From: Paracoccaceae bacterium
Lineage (GTDB): Bacteria > Pseudomonadota > Alphaproteobacteria > Rhodobacterales > Rhodobacteraceae
Direction of reading: 5' to 3'
Length of the DNA stretch: 64,000 bases
Assembly: GCA_020832445.1 (NCBI GenBank)
Contig: JAFIEO010000030.1
Span: 1-64,000, forward strand
Both the position numbers and the translations under genes were made by a program. A model generated the notes under the pieces. The model saw only the letters and a list, made by a program, of their open reading frames with translations, made no database searches and was not told the DNA's origin. Each line of letters starts with the position of its first letter. Position 1 is the first letter of the stretch. Below, piece by piece: positions 27,009 through 36,420 of the stretch.

Positions 27009-27676
27009 AAATCCGCACCGGCTGTCTGCACCTCGCCGCGCGCAATGCGCAAGACCCGCGCAGACACTTGCGTTTTCACAAAGCGGATCAGGTTCATGTC
27101 ATGCGTTGCAATCAAAACCGCCGTGCCCATGCGGTTCAACTCCACCATCAGGGACACCAGACGCTGGGACATGTCCCAATCCAGATTGCCCGTCGGTTCA
27201 TCTGCCAGCAACACCTCGGGCGAAGCAATGATGGCGCGCGCAAGTGCGGTGCGCTGCCGTTCCCCCCCAGACAAGGTTGGCGGCAGCGCGCGGGCCTGCC
27301 CTGCCAGCCCGACCCAGCCCAGCAAATCTGCAAGATTGTCCTGCGACACGGTGCGCCCTGTCGCACTTAGGGGCAGCGCCACATTCTGCTCGACAGTCAG
27401 ATGGTCCAGAAACTGGCAATCCTGATGCACAATTCCAATCCTTTGGCGGGTGCGGGCCAGATCGTCGCGCGACATTGTGTTCATGTCCTGCCCCAACAGG
27501 GCGACACTGCCAGATGTCGGGCGCAGTTCGCCATAACAAAGTTTCAGAAACGTGCTTTTGCCCGCCCCCGAAGGACCGGTCAGAAAATGGAAGCTGCCTT
27601 TTTCCAAAGTTATGGTCGCATCGCGGAATAATGGCCCGCCACCATAGTCATGGGCAACATCCTGAAATGCGATCAT
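27005..27676 (-). CDS. ftsE: Cell division ATP-binding protein FtsE
   Basis: A 223-residue ABC ATPase. Walker A is GPSGAGKSTFLKL, the signature is LSGGERQRTALARA, and Walker B is VLLADEPTGNLD followed by the switch histidine in IATHDMNLI. It is the first gene of the leftward ftsE-ftsX-plsC operon. The 179 bp upstream separate it from the divergent zinc-ribbon gene and must hold both promoters. Confidence 0.94.
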   Translation of the reverse strand: MIAFQDVAHDYGGGPLFRDATITLEKGSFHFLTGPSGAGKSTFLKLCYGELRPTSGSVALLGQDMNTMSRDDLARTRQRIGIVHQDCQFLDHLTVEQNVALPLSATGRTVSQDNLADLLGWVGLAGQARALPPTLSGGERQRTALARAIIASPEVLLADEPTGNLDWDMSQRLVSLMVELNRMGTAVLIATHDMNLIRFVKTQVSARVLRIARGEVQTAGADL

Positions 27677-27855
27677 AGTGCACCCATCCTTGTCTTCTAC
27701 ACTGCACGCGCCGTCACAAACATCACCGCTGGTGCCATTCCGGTCATTTCTGTTGTCCGGTCAGGCCAGCAATACCTTGGAACACGCCTGATCGCTTGCT
27801 ACAATAGATGACGAACAGCGCCAATCCTGCATTTCGCAAGGCGAAGGATCTATTG

Positions 27856-28632
27856 ATGCGTATCACCTGTCCAAGTTGCCTTGCGCAATACGAAATTGAA
27901 CCGGACCTGCTGCCCGCAGAGGGGCGAGAGGTGCAGTGCTCGGCGTGCAGCCATATCTGGTTTCAGCATCCGGCCAGCGCGAAAGCCCCACCGGCAACGC
28001 CCGCCCCCGCTGAACGCGCACCCGATACACAGGACCAGACCCCGGACAACGACGCCGAAAGCACCGAAGAAAGTGCCGCAGCCCCTACGCCCGAAAACGC
28101 AGCGCTTGCTGATGCCGCGCCTGCTGATACCATGCCAAAACCCAAATCGCGCAGACTGGACCCGTCTGTTGCGGATGTCCTGCGCGAAGAAGCGCAGTTC
28201 GAAGCAAGCCAGCGCCAACGCGAAGCAGAAGGCCTGCAATCCCAGCCCGACCTTGGCTTGTTGGGGGGCGCACCGTGGCCGTCGGCAGGGGCCGCATCAT
28301 CGGGTGATGATACTGTATCCACGCCGCATTCATCTGCTGGCACGCAATCCGCATTTCCCGACATTGATGATATCAGCGCCACACTAGAACCGGCAGGCGA
28401 GGCCCGCAGTCGCGGTGATTTCCAGCTTCCCCAGACCACGCAGGCACGGCAACGCAGCTTTTGGCGCGGTTTCATCGTGCCGCCCGTTCTGGCGGCGCTG
28501 TTGGTCGGGCTGTATGTTGTGGCCCCGCAACTGGTGGACGTGCTGCCCGCATCCGCCCCTGTCGTGCAGGGCTATGTTGGCGCGATCGATACAGCACGCA
28601 ACGGGTTGCACACTATTCTGGCACGGTTTTGA
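27856..28632 (+). CDS. Zinc-ribbon membrane protein (MJ0042-type N-terminus)
   Basis: A 258-residue protein. The N-terminal ~37 residues form a zinc ribbon with two CxxC knuckles (CPSCLAQYEIE and CSACSHIWFQ). A long acidic, alanine- and proline-rich region, probably disordered, follows. One membrane helix (VPPVLAALLVGLYVVAPQLV) lies near the C-terminus. The ATG at 27856 has GAAGGA upstream and starts directly at the ribbon. Proteins of this layout sit divergent to ftsE in many Rhodobacterales. The function is unknown; the context suggests a link to envelope or division. Confidence 0.82.
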   Translation: MRITCPSCLAQYEIEPDLLPAEGREVQCSACSHIWFQHPASAKAPPATPAPAERAPDTQDQTPDNDAESTEESAAAPTPENAALADAAPADTMPKPKSRRLDPSVADVLREEAQFEASQRQREAEGLQSQPDLGLLGGAPWPSAGAASSGDDTVSTPHSSAGTQSAFPDIDDISATLEPAGEARSRGDFQLPQTTQARQRSFWRGFIVPPVLAALLVGLYVVAPQLVDVLPASAPVVQGYVGAIDTARNGLHTILARF

Positions 28633-28655
28633 CGGGCCAGCCCTGATACACCAGA

Positions 28656-30830
28656 TCAGTTTCCGCCGAAAATAGACCCCAGTATCCCGCGAATGGTGTC
28701 ATCCAGTGATGATGCAGGGCCGCGTGCGGGTTCAGGGGCCGCGCGGAAATTCTGGTCGGCAGGTTCATCCATGACGGGGCGCTGCGGTTCCAGCATCGGC
28801 AGATCACGCGCAGGCAAGCCCTGATGCACGCGTGTCATGACTTCGCGCCAGATTTCGGCCGGAAGCCCCCCGCCGGTTACGCCCGTCAGGGGTGAATTGT
28901 CGTCATACCCCATCCAGACACCGGTGACATAATCCGCAGTAAAACCAATAAACCACGCGTCACGAAAGGACTGCGTTGTGCCCGTTTTACCTGCGGCCTG
29001 CCGGTCGGGCAGGCGCGCACGGGTTCCTGTGCCATCTTCCAGAACACGGCTCATCATCCATGTCAGCAGTCGCGACGAATGCTCGGTGATAACACGGTCA
29101 CTGATTCCGGTGCTGGCCCCGAACAAGGGCGTTGATTCCCCCATAAGGGTCAGATCGTGAATGCCGAACGGGCGCACGGCACTGCCACCGTTCAGAATAC
29201 CTGCATAGGCTGCGGTCATTTCCAACAGCGTGGATTCCGATGCCCCAAGCGCCAGCGCCGGACCTTCGGCCAACTCGCTGCGCAGCCCGAACTGATTGGC
29301 TACGGCGCGCACCTGATCACGCCCCATAGCTTCGGATATGCGCACCGCAGGGGTGTTCAGCGATTTGGCCAAAGCTTCGGTCAGGGTAACAAACCCTTGA
29401 AAGTCGCCAGTGTAGTTGCGTGGGGACCACGGACCAGAGCCGGGAATGTTGATCGTCAGTGGCGCATCCTCGACAATGTCGAACGGTTCAAACCCGTTTT
29501 CCAGCGCGGCTGCATACAGGAACGGCTTGAACGCCGAACCGGTCTGCCGCATCGCCTGTGTTGCGCGGTTAAACCCGCCAACGGACGGGTTACGCCCGCC
29601 GACCATCGCGCGCACGGCCCCGTCTGCGGACATGACAACCACGGCCACTTCGGCCTCGGACCCTTCGCGGACACGGTTTTCAAACACATCGGTGACTGCA
29701 TCCTCTGCGGCGGCTTGCAGGCGCGCATCAAAGGTGGTGCGCATGATCACATCTTCGGTTGTGTCGCGCGTCAGATAGGCAGGGCCGCTTTGCATAAGCC
29801 AGTCGGCAAAATGGATGCCACGGCGCGCTTCGGCAGAATCCGACAAGGTTGCGGGATAGGACCGCGCCTCTGCCAGTTCGTAATCGGTCAAAAGCCCCTG
29901 CTCATGCATCAGGTTGATCACGACATTGGCCCGCGCCTGCGCGCGCGTCAGGTTGCGGGTGGGCGCATAATAGGATGGCGCAACCAGTAGGCCAGCCAGC
30001 ATCGCGGCCTCTGACGGGCCAACCTCATTTGCCGAACGCCCGAAATAGCGCTGCGCTGCCGCTTCAAAACCGCGCGACCCAGCCCCCAGAAAAGCGCGGT
30101 TCATGTAGATTGTCAGAATGTCATCTTTTGAAAGTTTGGCTTCCAGTGCAAAAGCATACGGCAATTCCCTGATCTTGCGCCAGACAGTGCCACGACGGCA
30201 ATCAGCTTCATAGGCCGCTTCTGATTCCCATTCATCAGGATCAAAGGGCACACCAAGACACAGAAGTTTTGCCACCTGCTGCGTGATGGTCGAACCGCCC
30301 GCACCCGAAAACGCACTGCGCCCTGACGACATGTTCGACCGGATCGCGCCAGCAATACCGCGCGGGGACACGCCAAAGTGCCAGTAAAAGCGCCTGTCTT
30401 CTGTCGCTATGATAGCGTTCTTCAGATAAGGTGACACAGTATCTGCGGTAATGGCCCCCCCAAAAGATTCACCCCGCCACGCAAAAACAGTGCCGTCGCG
30501 GTCCATCATGGTGACTGATCCGCGCGCGCGCGCATCCAGCAAATCCGCAAGGGGTGGCATGTTGGCATAGAAGTAGAATGTGGCACCCGCCAGAATAAGC
30601 GCGATAACAGCCGTTGTGCGCCAGAATACGCCCCAGACCACGCGCCAGATGAACCGGAACAACCCCCCGAAAAAGCGGGTTATGAAATTGCCCGATGATG
30701 CCCTGGCGCGCGCTGGTTTGGACCTGCGCGCCGCCTTGGACGAGGTTCCCGTGCCTTTGGACCGCGGTGCAGCTTTTGCACCACGCTTTTCCGCGACCAG
30801 ATTTCCGCGCTTATTTCCCGCACCACCCAT
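28656..30830 (-). CDS. Class A penicillin-binding protein (PBP1A family)
   Basis: A 724-residue bifunctional peptidoglycan synthase. A lysine- and serine-rich cytoplasmic tail (residues 1-50) precedes one membrane helix (~65-92). The GT51 glycosyltransferase domain follows, with ATEDRRFYWHFG and GGSTITQQVAKLL. The transpeptidase domain has the SxxK serine in TGSAFKPF, SLN in AKSLNTP and KTG in AGKTGTTQ. All catalytic motifs are intact. It polymerises glycan strands and crosslinks peptides in the periplasm. The ~30 residues at the C-terminus are proline-rich. It ends 23 bp from the convergent zinc-ribbon gene. Confidence 0.92.
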   Translation of the reverse strand: MGGAGNKRGNLVAEKRGAKAAPRSKGTGTSSKAARRSKPARARASSGNFITRFFGGLFRFIWRVVWGVFWRTTAVIALILAGATFYFYANMPPLADLLDARARGSVTMMDRDGTVFAWRGESFGGAITADTVSPYLKNAIIATEDRRFYWHFGVSPRGIAGAIRSNMSSGRSAFSGAGGSTITQQVAKLLCLGVPFDPDEWESEAAYEADCRRGTVWRKIRELPYAFALEAKLSKDDILTIYMNRAFLGAGSRGFEAAAQRYFGRSANEVGPSEAAMLAGLLVAPSYYAPTRNLTRAQARANVVINLMHEQGLLTDYELAEARSYPATLSDSAEARRGIHFADWLMQSGPAYLTRDTTEDVIMRTTFDARLQAAAEDAVTDVFENRVREGSEAEVAVVVMSADGAVRAMVGGRNPSVGGFNRATQAMRQTGSAFKPFLYAAALENGFEPFDIVEDAPLTINIPGSGPWSPRNYTGDFQGFVTLTEALAKSLNTPAVRISEAMGRDQVRAVANQFGLRSELAEGPALALGASESTLLEMTAAYAGILNGGSAVRPFGIHDLTLMGESTPLFGASTGISDRVITEHSSRLLTWMMSRVLEDGTGTRARLPDRQAAGKTGTTQSFRDAWFIGFTADYVTGVWMGYDDNSPLTGVTGGGLPAEIWREVMTRVHQGLPARDLPMLEPQRPVMDEPADQNFRAAPEPARGPASSLDDTIRGILGSIFGGN

Positions 30831-31141
30831 TCAAACCAACCTGCTCAACCCAAACACATTACAATGCCATTCTGGCATACTGCCAATTTTGTCGCCCTTT
30901 TGCCATCGCACATGGCATCTGACCAGCACCTTCGCAACAATGTGTTGCGGTGTTTGCGTCAAGTCACGATTCAGTTTTGCCCACTATTTGTGCATCGATG
31001 CTATTTTGTGCATTTTTTTTCGGTTTTCATGATCTCAGGCCGTCCGTTGCACGGCAAATGATTGAGGCCCTACCCCCTTTCCGCGCTGATTGTGCCTGAG
31101 GCCCGAGGGGGTCCCTGCAGTAGTGGAAAGGGGAACGTACA
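30831..31141 (+). promoter_or_regulatory. PBP/glnK divergent intergenic region
   Basis: A 311-bp gap between the leftward PBP gene and glnK. It is AT-richer than its surroundings and should contain both promoters. A GG-N10-GC pair near 30911 (TGGCATCTGACCAGCA) faintly resembles a sigma-54 element but lacks the TTGC core. The last 70 bp form the glnK leader described separately. No convincing gene is present; the short rightward frames here lack ribosome-binding sites. Confidence 0.5.
31074..31133 (+). promoter_or_regulatory. glnK leader hairpin that can mask the ribosome-binding site
   Basis: CCCCTTTCCGC (31074-31084) can pair with GTGGAAAGGGG (31123-31133) over 11 bp with a single G-U. The right arm contains the only good Shine-Dalgarno sequence for the GTG start of glnK at 31142. 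The 38 bases between the arms are GC-rich and can fold further. Pairing is seen directly in the sequence; a regulatory role is inferred. Confidence 0.5.
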
Positions 31142-31480
31142 GTGAAATACATCATAGCGGCAATAAAACCGTTCAAGCTGGAAGAGGTGCGCGAAGCGCT
31201 TACCTCGATCGGCGTGCGCGGAATGATGGTCACCGAAATCAAAGGCTTCGGCGCACAATCAGGTCATACAGAAATCTATCGCGGCGCTGAATATGCCGTG
31301 AATTTCGTGCCGAAACTGAAACTGGAAATCGCTGTGTCCGACGGCATGGCCGATCAGGTCGTGGACACGCTGCAAAAAACGGCGCGCACCGACAAAATCG
31401 GCGATGGCAAGATTTTCGTGCTGGATCTGGCGGCAGCAACACGCGTGCGCACCGGTGAAACCGGCGACGACGCACTTTGA
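31142..31480 (+). CDS. glnK: Nitrogen regulatory protein P-II
   Basis: A 112-residue PII signal protein that senses 2-oxoglutarate and ATP/ADP and binds AmtB. The T-loop contains the uridylylated Tyr51 in GHTEIYRGAEY, and VRTGETGDDAL is the C-terminal signature. Translation starts at GTG 31142, with GGAAAGGGG upstream; that site can be sequestered by the leader. amtB starts 35 bp downstream, so this is the standard glnK-amtB operon and the GlnK name is preferred over GlnB. Confidence 0.95.
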   Translation: MKYIIAAIKPFKLEEVREALTSIGVRGMMVTEIKGFGAQSGHTEIYRGAEYAVNFVPKLKLEIAVSDGMADQVVDTLQKTARTDKIGDGKIFVLDLAAATRVRTGETGDDAL

Positions 31481-31515
31481 AACGCGGAAACTCTGGGAAA
31501 AGACCAAAAGGACAA

Positions 31516-32889
31516 ATGCAGATGCAACTTAAAAAACTCATACCCCTTGTGGCCGCGGCTGCGCTGCTGCCCAGTCTGGGCTTCGCGCAGGAAGCCGCGG
31601 AAGCGGCAGACGCCGTCGCAGAAACCGGCATGGATTCAGTTGAACGCCTGAACATGGAAATGGTGTTCATCATGAACTCGCTGCTGTTTCTGGTTGGCGG
31701 TTTTCTGGTGTTCTTCATGGCTGCCGGCTTTTGTATGCTGGAAACCGGCCTTGTGCGTTCCAAGAACGCCACAATGCAGCTTATCAAAAACGTAGCCCTG
31801 TTTTCGGTTGCGACCGTTGCCTATTTCGTCGTCGGGTTTAACCTGATGTACCCGCTGGGCGATTGGGTTGTCGAAGGCTGGCTGGGTGGCATTGCGCCAA
31901 CCGTACTGGAACCTGTCGGCGTCGCATTCGAGGATCTGGATGATGTTGAGTATGCCTCCATCGGGTCAGACTTCATCTTCCAGCTGATGTTCTGTGCAGC
32001 TGTCGCATCGATCGTATCGGGTGCTGTCGCTGAACGCATCAAACTGTGGCCCTTCCTTGGGTTTGTGATTGTCTTGACCGGCATCATCTATCCCATTCAG
32101 GCCAGCTGGAGCTGGGGCGAAGGCTTCCTGGACGAGTTGGGCTTCCTTGACTTTGCCGGGTCTTCCATCGTGCACGGTGCCGGTGGCTGGGCTGCATTGG
32201 CCGGGGTTATCGTTCTGGGCGCACGCGCAGGCAAATATGGCAAGGATGGCCGCGTCACGGTTATGGCCGGTTCAAACCTGCCACTGGCCACGCTGGGCAT
32301 GTTCATCCTGTGGCTGGGTTGGTTCGGCTTTAACGGCGCGTCGCAACTTGCCATGGGCACTGTCAGCGATGTTGCAGATGTCAGCCGTATCTTCGCAAAC
32401 ACCAACACGGCCGCTGCCGGTGGTGCGATTGCCGCGCTGATCCTGTCGAAGTTCCTGTATACCAAGCCTGACCTGACGATGGTTCTGAACGGCGCACTGG
32501 CTGGTCTGGTGTCGATCACCGCAGAACCCCTGACACCGGGTCTGGGTGCGGCAACGCTGATCGGCGCTGTTGGCGGTGTGATCGTTGTTCTGACCGTTCC
32601 GTTGATGGACAAGCTGAAGCTGGATGATGTCGTAGGCGCAATTCCGGTTCACCTGTTCGCAGGTATCTGGGGCACGCTGGCGGTTGTTCTGACCAACCCC
32701 GACGCGACGCTGTCAGCGCAGATCATCGGGATCGTGGCAATCGGTGCATTCATGTTCACAGCATCGCTGATTGTGTGGCTGATCCTGAAAGCCATCGTGG
32801 GTATCCGCGTCAGTGACGAAGATCAGATCACCGGTCTGGACACAACCGAACTGGGCATGGAAGCCTATCCTGAATTCAGCAAAGGCTAA
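31516..32889 (+). CDS. amtB: Ammonium transporter
   Basis: A 457-residue Amt/MEP channel with an apparent N-terminal signal sequence (LKKLIPLVAAAALLPSLGFA) followed by eleven membrane helices. The twin histidines of the pore are in SIVHGAGGWAA and IPVHLFAGIWG, and FYGLA-like gate segments are recognisable. It conducts ammonium into the cell and is blocked by GlnK under nitrogen excess. ATG 31516 is chosen because AAAAGGACA precedes it. The open frame begins at a TTG overlapping the glnK stop, which lacks such a site. Confidence 0.95.
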   Translation: MQMQLKKLIPLVAAAALLPSLGFAQEAAEAADAVAETGMDSVERLNMEMVFIMNSLLFLVGGFLVFFMAAGFCMLETGLVRSKNATMQLIKNVALFSVATVAYFVVGFNLMYPLGDWVVEGWLGGIAPTVLEPVGVAFEDLDDVEYASIGSDFIFQLMFCAAVASIVSGAVAERIKLWPFLGFVIVLTGIIYPIQASWSWGEGFLDELGFLDFAGSSIVHGAGGWAALAGVIVLGARAGKYGKDGRVTVMAGSNLPLATLGMFILWLGWFGFNGASQLAMGTVSDVADVSRIFANTNTAAAGGAIAALILSKFLYTKPDLTMVLNGALAGLVSITAEPLTPGLGAATLIGAVGGVIVVLTVPLMDKLKLDDVVGAIPVHLFAGIWGTLAVVLTNPDATLSAQIIGIVAIGAFMFTASLIVWLILKAIVGIRVSDEDQITGLDTTELGMEAYPEFSKG

Positions 32890-32910
32890 GCTGAAACACC
32901 CTTGAACACC

Positions 32911-32943
32911 AAAAGGCCCGGTCACTGGATCGGGCCTTTTTCT
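32911..32943 (+). terminator. Intrinsic terminator of glnK-amtB
   Basis: AAAAGGCCCG pairs with CGGGCCTTTT around a 10-base loop, and the stem runs into TTTTT. It lies 22 bp after the amtB stop. Confidence 0.93.
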
Positions 32944-33018
32944 ATGTGAAACGGGCCTGAAACACGCAACCGGATGCACATATAATTGCGCGGGGCAGGC
33001 CATACTAATCAAGGGGAA

Positions 33019-33093
33019 TGGTGGGCGATAACGGATTTGAACCGCTGACATCTTCGATGTGAACGAAGCGCTCTACCGCTGAGCTAATCGCCC
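33019..33093 (-). tRNA. tRNA-Val (anticodon CAC)
   Basis: Read on the minus strand, this 75-nt sequence starts GGGCGATTAGCTCAGCGG and ends with an encoded CCA. The acceptor GGGCGAT/ATCGCCC pairs fully. The anticodon stem CTTCG/CGAAG encloses TTCACAT, giving anticodon CAC (Val, GUG codons). The T arm contains GGTTCAAATCC. All arms fold in the normal cloverleaf. Confidence 0.95.
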
Positions 33094-33161
33094 CCTGTGC
33101 GGTTCATTACCCGCAAGACTGCACCTGCGCAAGAGGGGCAGACAACGAAACCTCATAGAAA

Positions 33162-33185
33162 AAACCGCCCCCTTGGGGGCGGTTT
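33162..33185 (-). terminator. Intrinsic terminator of lon
   Basis: AAACCGCCCCC pairs perfectly with GGGGGCGGTTT. On the minus strand the stem is followed by TTTTTTC. It lies 21 bp past the lon stop and separates lon from the tRNA gene downstream. Confidence 0.92.
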
Positions 33186-33205
33186 CGTGGTTTCATGTCA
33201 GCGCA

Positions 33206-35611
33206 TCAATGTGCGGCGCGGGGCTTGTCATTCGATGAGGGCGCCGCGATCCGCGCCAGACGCGCGGCTTCATCAGCCGCTTCATCCCATTCCACGGGGC
33301 TTGGCTGCGAGACAAGCGCATGCACCAACACATCACGCACATTCTCGACCGGAATAATGGTCAGCCCCTCTTTGACATTGTCGGGGATCTCGCTCAGGTC
33401 CTTGACGTTGTCCTGCGGAATAAGAACAGTCGTTATTCCACCGCGCAAGGCTGCCAGCAGTTTTTCCTTCAGCCCGCCGATGGCCAGCACGTTGCCGCGC
33501 AAGGTCACTTCGCCGGTCATGGCAATATCGCGACGCACCGGAATTTGCGTCAGCACCGACACAATAGATGTCACCATCGCAACGCCGGCACTTGGCCCGT
33601 CTTTTGGCGTCGCACCTTCGGGAACGTGAACGTGGATGTCCAGCGCGTCAAAACGCGGCGGTTTTACCCCGATATCGGGCGCGATCGAGCGCACGAAGGA
33701 ATTTGCCGCATCGATGGATTCCTTCATCACATCGCCCAGCTTGCCGGTGGTTTTCATCCGGCCCTTGCCCGGCAGGCGCAGCGCTTCGATTTGCAGCAGA
33801 TCGCCGCCCACCTGTGTCCATGCAAGGCCCGTGACAACGCCGATCTGGTCTTCCTTTTCGGCCAGACCAAAGCGGAACCGCGACACACCCAGAAAATCCG
33901 ACAGGTTGTCCCGCGCGACAATCACCTTGTCGGTTTCCTTCTTGATGATCTTGGTCACCGCCTTGCGCGCAATCTTGTTCAGTTCGCGTTCAAGGTTCCG
34001 CACGCCCGCTTCGCGCGTATAGCGGCGGATGATTTCGGTGATGGCCCCGTCAGAAATCGTCATTTCCCCGCGGCGCAAACCATGGTTCTTGACGGATTTT
34101 GGCAGCAAATGGTGCCGCGCGATTTCCAGCTTCTCATCCTCGGTGTAGCCGGACAGGGGAATAACCTCCATCCGGTCCAGAAGCGGGCCGGGCATGTTGT
34201 AGGTGTTGGCCGTGGTCAGGAACATGACATTGGACAGGTCGTATTCGACTTCCAGATAATGATCCACAAAGGTGGAGTTTTGTTCAGGGTCCAGAACCTC
34301 CAGCATGGCGCTGGCAGGGTCGCCGCGGAAATCCTGCCCCATCTTGTCAATCTCATCCAGCAGGATCAGCGGGTTCGTGGTCTTGGCTTTCTTCAGCGCC
34401 TGAATGATCTTGCCCGGCATGGACCCGATATAGGTGCGCCGGTGGCCGCGAATTTCGGATTCGTCGCGCACACCACCCAGCGAGATGCGGATGAATTCGC
34501 GCCCTGTCGCCTTCGCAACCGACCGGCCAAGGCTGGTTTTGCCCACACCCGGCGGGCCGACAAGGCACATGATCGGGCCTTTCAGCTTGGCTGAACGCGC
34601 CTGAACGGCCAGGTATTCGACAATGCGTTCCTTGACCTTGTCCAGACTGTAGTGATCCTGATCCAGCACTTCCTGCGCGCGGCCAAGATCTTTCTTGACG
34701 CGGCTTTTGGTGCCCCACGGGATGGCCAGCATCCAGTCCAGATAGTTGCGCACCACGGTCGCTTCTGCGGACATGGGGGACATGTTCTTCAGCTTCTTGA
34801 CCTCGGCCTCGGCCTTGGTGCGGGCTTCCTTGGACAATTTGGTGGCCGCGATGCGCTGCTCCAGTTCGGCCACTTCATTCTGGCCATCTTCGCCGTCGCC
34901 CAACTCCTTCTGAATGGCCTTCATCTGCTCATTCAGGTAATATTCACGCTGGGTGCGTTCCATCTGGCTTTTCACGCGGGTCTTGATCTTGCGTTCCACC
35001 TGAAGGACCGACAATTCCCCCTGCATCAGCCCGTAAATTTCTTCCAGACGGGCAGCAATATCCTGCTTTTCCAGAAGGTCTTGTTTCTGCTCAACGCTGG
35101 CCCCCAGATGGCCTGCGGCCAGATCTGCAAGCGTTGCAGAATCGGTGGCTTCGGCAATGGCGGTCTGCGCTTCATCGGGGATGTTCTTGCGCACCTTGGC
35201 ATAGCGTTCGAATTCACCCTGAACCGAACGCATCAGCGCTTTCGTTGTGGCTGTATCACCGGGTTTATCCGGCACCGGCTGCACCAGGGCTTCGAAATAG
35301 GCATCATTTTCCAAAAACTCTGAAATTCGCACACGCGCCCGCCCTTCGACCAGCACCTTGACTGTGCCATCGGGCAGTTTCAGCAATTGCAGGACATTGG
35401 CCAGCACACCGATGCGGTAAATGTCATCACTGCCCGGATCTTCCTGCGTGTGATCTTTTTGCGAGACAAGCAGGATCTGCTTGTCATCCGCCATCACAGC
35501 TTCCAGTGCGCGCACGGATTTTTCCCGCCCCACGAACAGGGGAACAATCATATGGGGAAACACCACCATGTCACGCAGCGGCAAAACCGGGAAACTGCTG
35601 AATTCACTCAT
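33206..35611 (-). CDS. lon: ATP-dependent protease Lon
   Basis: An 801-residue Lon protease that degrades misfolded and regulatory proteins. The N-terminal substrate domain starts FPVLPLRDMVVFPHM and is followed by a coiled-coil region. The AAA+ domain has Walker A GPPGVGKTSLG. The protease domain holds the catalytic serine in KDGPSAGVAM and the lysine in IGGLKEKLLAA. ATG 35611 is selected because it begins the conserved MSEFSSFPVLPLRD. The open frame extends 25 codons upstream without conservation. A possible heat-shock promoter lies about 50 bp ahead. Confidence 0.97.
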   Translation of the reverse strand: MSEFSSFPVLPLRDMVVFPHMIVPLFVGREKSVRALEAVMADDKQILLVSQKDHTQEDPGSDDIYRIGVLANVLQLLKLPDGTVKVLVEGRARVRISEFLENDAYFEALVQPVPDKPGDTATTKALMRSVQGEFERYAKVRKNIPDEAQTAIAEATDSATLADLAAGHLGASVEQKQDLLEKQDIAARLEEIYGLMQGELSVLQVERKIKTRVKSQMERTQREYYLNEQMKAIQKELGDGEDGQNEVAELEQRIAATKLSKEARTKAEAEVKKLKNMSPMSAEATVVRNYLDWMLAIPWGTKSRVKKDLGRAQEVLDQDHYSLDKVKERIVEYLAVQARSAKLKGPIMCLVGPPGVGKTSLGRSVAKATGREFIRISLGGVRDESEIRGHRRTYIGSMPGKIIQALKKAKTTNPLILLDEIDKMGQDFRGDPASAMLEVLDPEQNSTFVDHYLEVEYDLSNVMFLTTANTYNMPGPLLDRMEVIPLSGYTEDEKLEIARHHLLPKSVKNHGLRRGEMTISDGAITEIIRRYTREAGVRNLERELNKIARKAVTKIIKKETDKVIVARDNLSDFLGVSRFRFGLAEKEDQIGVVTGLAWTQVGGDLLQIEALRLPGKGRMKTTGKLGDVMKESIDAANSFVRSIAPDIGVKPPRFDALDIHVHVPEGATPKDGPSAGVAMVTSIVSVLTQIPVRRDIAMTGEVTLRGNVLAIGGLKEKLLAALRGGITTVLIPQDNVKDLSEIPDNVKEGLTIIPVENVRDVLVHALVSQPSPVEWDEAADEAARLARIAAPSSNDKPRAAH

Positions 35612-35950
35612 GACCAAGTCCTTTGTTCTGGCGGCGCCAACGGCACCTACAACGCACAGATAAGGGTCTGCGTCGGGTTGTTTCAACCTACCGCCTGAAA
35701 AATTCCATCACAATCGGAATACTGCCGGAAAAAGGTCATTTCTGGACCGGCATCTGACAATGCCGTGTCAAACCGGACATAAAGGCAAATAATAAGGAAA
35801 CGGGGCCGCGCATAGATCGCGGCCCCACTCACCCATATGCCCTTCACAGCACCGGAAGAAAAAGGCCGGCCATCCTGACCCGCCCTTAGATCAAAGCAGT
35901 CATGCCCGCCAATTACAAGCGAACAAAACCTAAAAATTGAATTACTGCGG
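35612..35950 (-). promoter_or_regulatory. lon upstream region between DUF2853 gene and lon
   Basis: This 339-bp stretch lies between the DUF2853 stop and the lon start, both leftward. It contains no credible gene; short frames in it lack ribosome-binding sites. Apart from the putative lon promoter at 35658-35687, I see no repeat or strong terminator. The half nearest DUF2853 (35687-35950) is unassigned. Confidence 0.45.
35658..35687 (-). promoter_or_regulatory. Possible RpoH (heat-shock) promoter of lon
   Basis: On the minus strand GTTGAAA is followed after about 19 bases by CTTATCTG. This resembles the alphaproteobacterial RpoH pattern CTTG-N17/18-CYTATNT, with one substitution and one extra spacer base. 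It ends about 47 bp before the lon ATG. lon is a heat-shock gene in many bacteria. The match is imperfect. Confidence 0.35.
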
Positions 35951-36292
35951 TTAGTTGTAGACAGCTTCCTTGCCGAAATGCCTGACCAACAAATAATAGA
36001 CAACCGCGCGGTATTTGTTCCGTTCTGACCGGCCATATTGTTCAATGACCGCATCAATTGCGGCGTTCAGTTCCGGCCCGTCGGGCAAACCGAGTTTCTT
36101 GATCAAAAAGCCCCTGCGCACAGTATCAAGTTCGTGTTGCTGGGTGGCCGCAACGGTGCTGGCATCTGCATTATAGATGGATGGGCCACATCCTATCGTC
36201 ACTTTGCGCAGAAGCTCCATATCGGGGTTTACCCCGCATTTTTCCCGTAGATCAGAAGCATAGCGTTCAATCAAATCATCCCTGCGTCCCAT
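35951..36292 (-). CDS. DUF2853 family protein
   Basis: A 113-residue soluble, helical protein of the DUF2853 family. It has the typical start (RRDDLIERYASDLREKCG) and ends YRAVVYYLLVRHFGKEAVY. GGAG lies before the ATG. No catalytic motif is evident. It is flanked by lon downstream and a lytic transglycosylase gene 128 bp upstream, all leftward but probably separate transcripts. The function is unknown. Confidence 0.82.
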   Translation of the reverse strand: MGRRDDLIERYASDLREKCGVNPDMELLRKVTIGCGPSIYNADASTVAATQQHELDTVRRGFLIKKLGLPDGPELNAAIDAVIEQYGRSERNKYRAVVYYLLVRHFGKEAVYN

Positions 36293-36420
36293 GGCGTCAC
36301 TCCATTAACTTGCACAATTACATTTCTTCTGCGCGACCCTCACGCAGGCGTGAAGAGTGTAAGAAAATCCGCGCAAAACCAACATAAATTTGCACAAGCG
36401 CCTGAAATGCCGCAATCGCG

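Noticed and set aside
30910-30926. Possible sigma-54 promoter for glnK (GG-N10-GC)
   Set aside because: The -12 element reads CAGC rather than TTGC, and no NtrC-type palindrome was found; chance match is likely.
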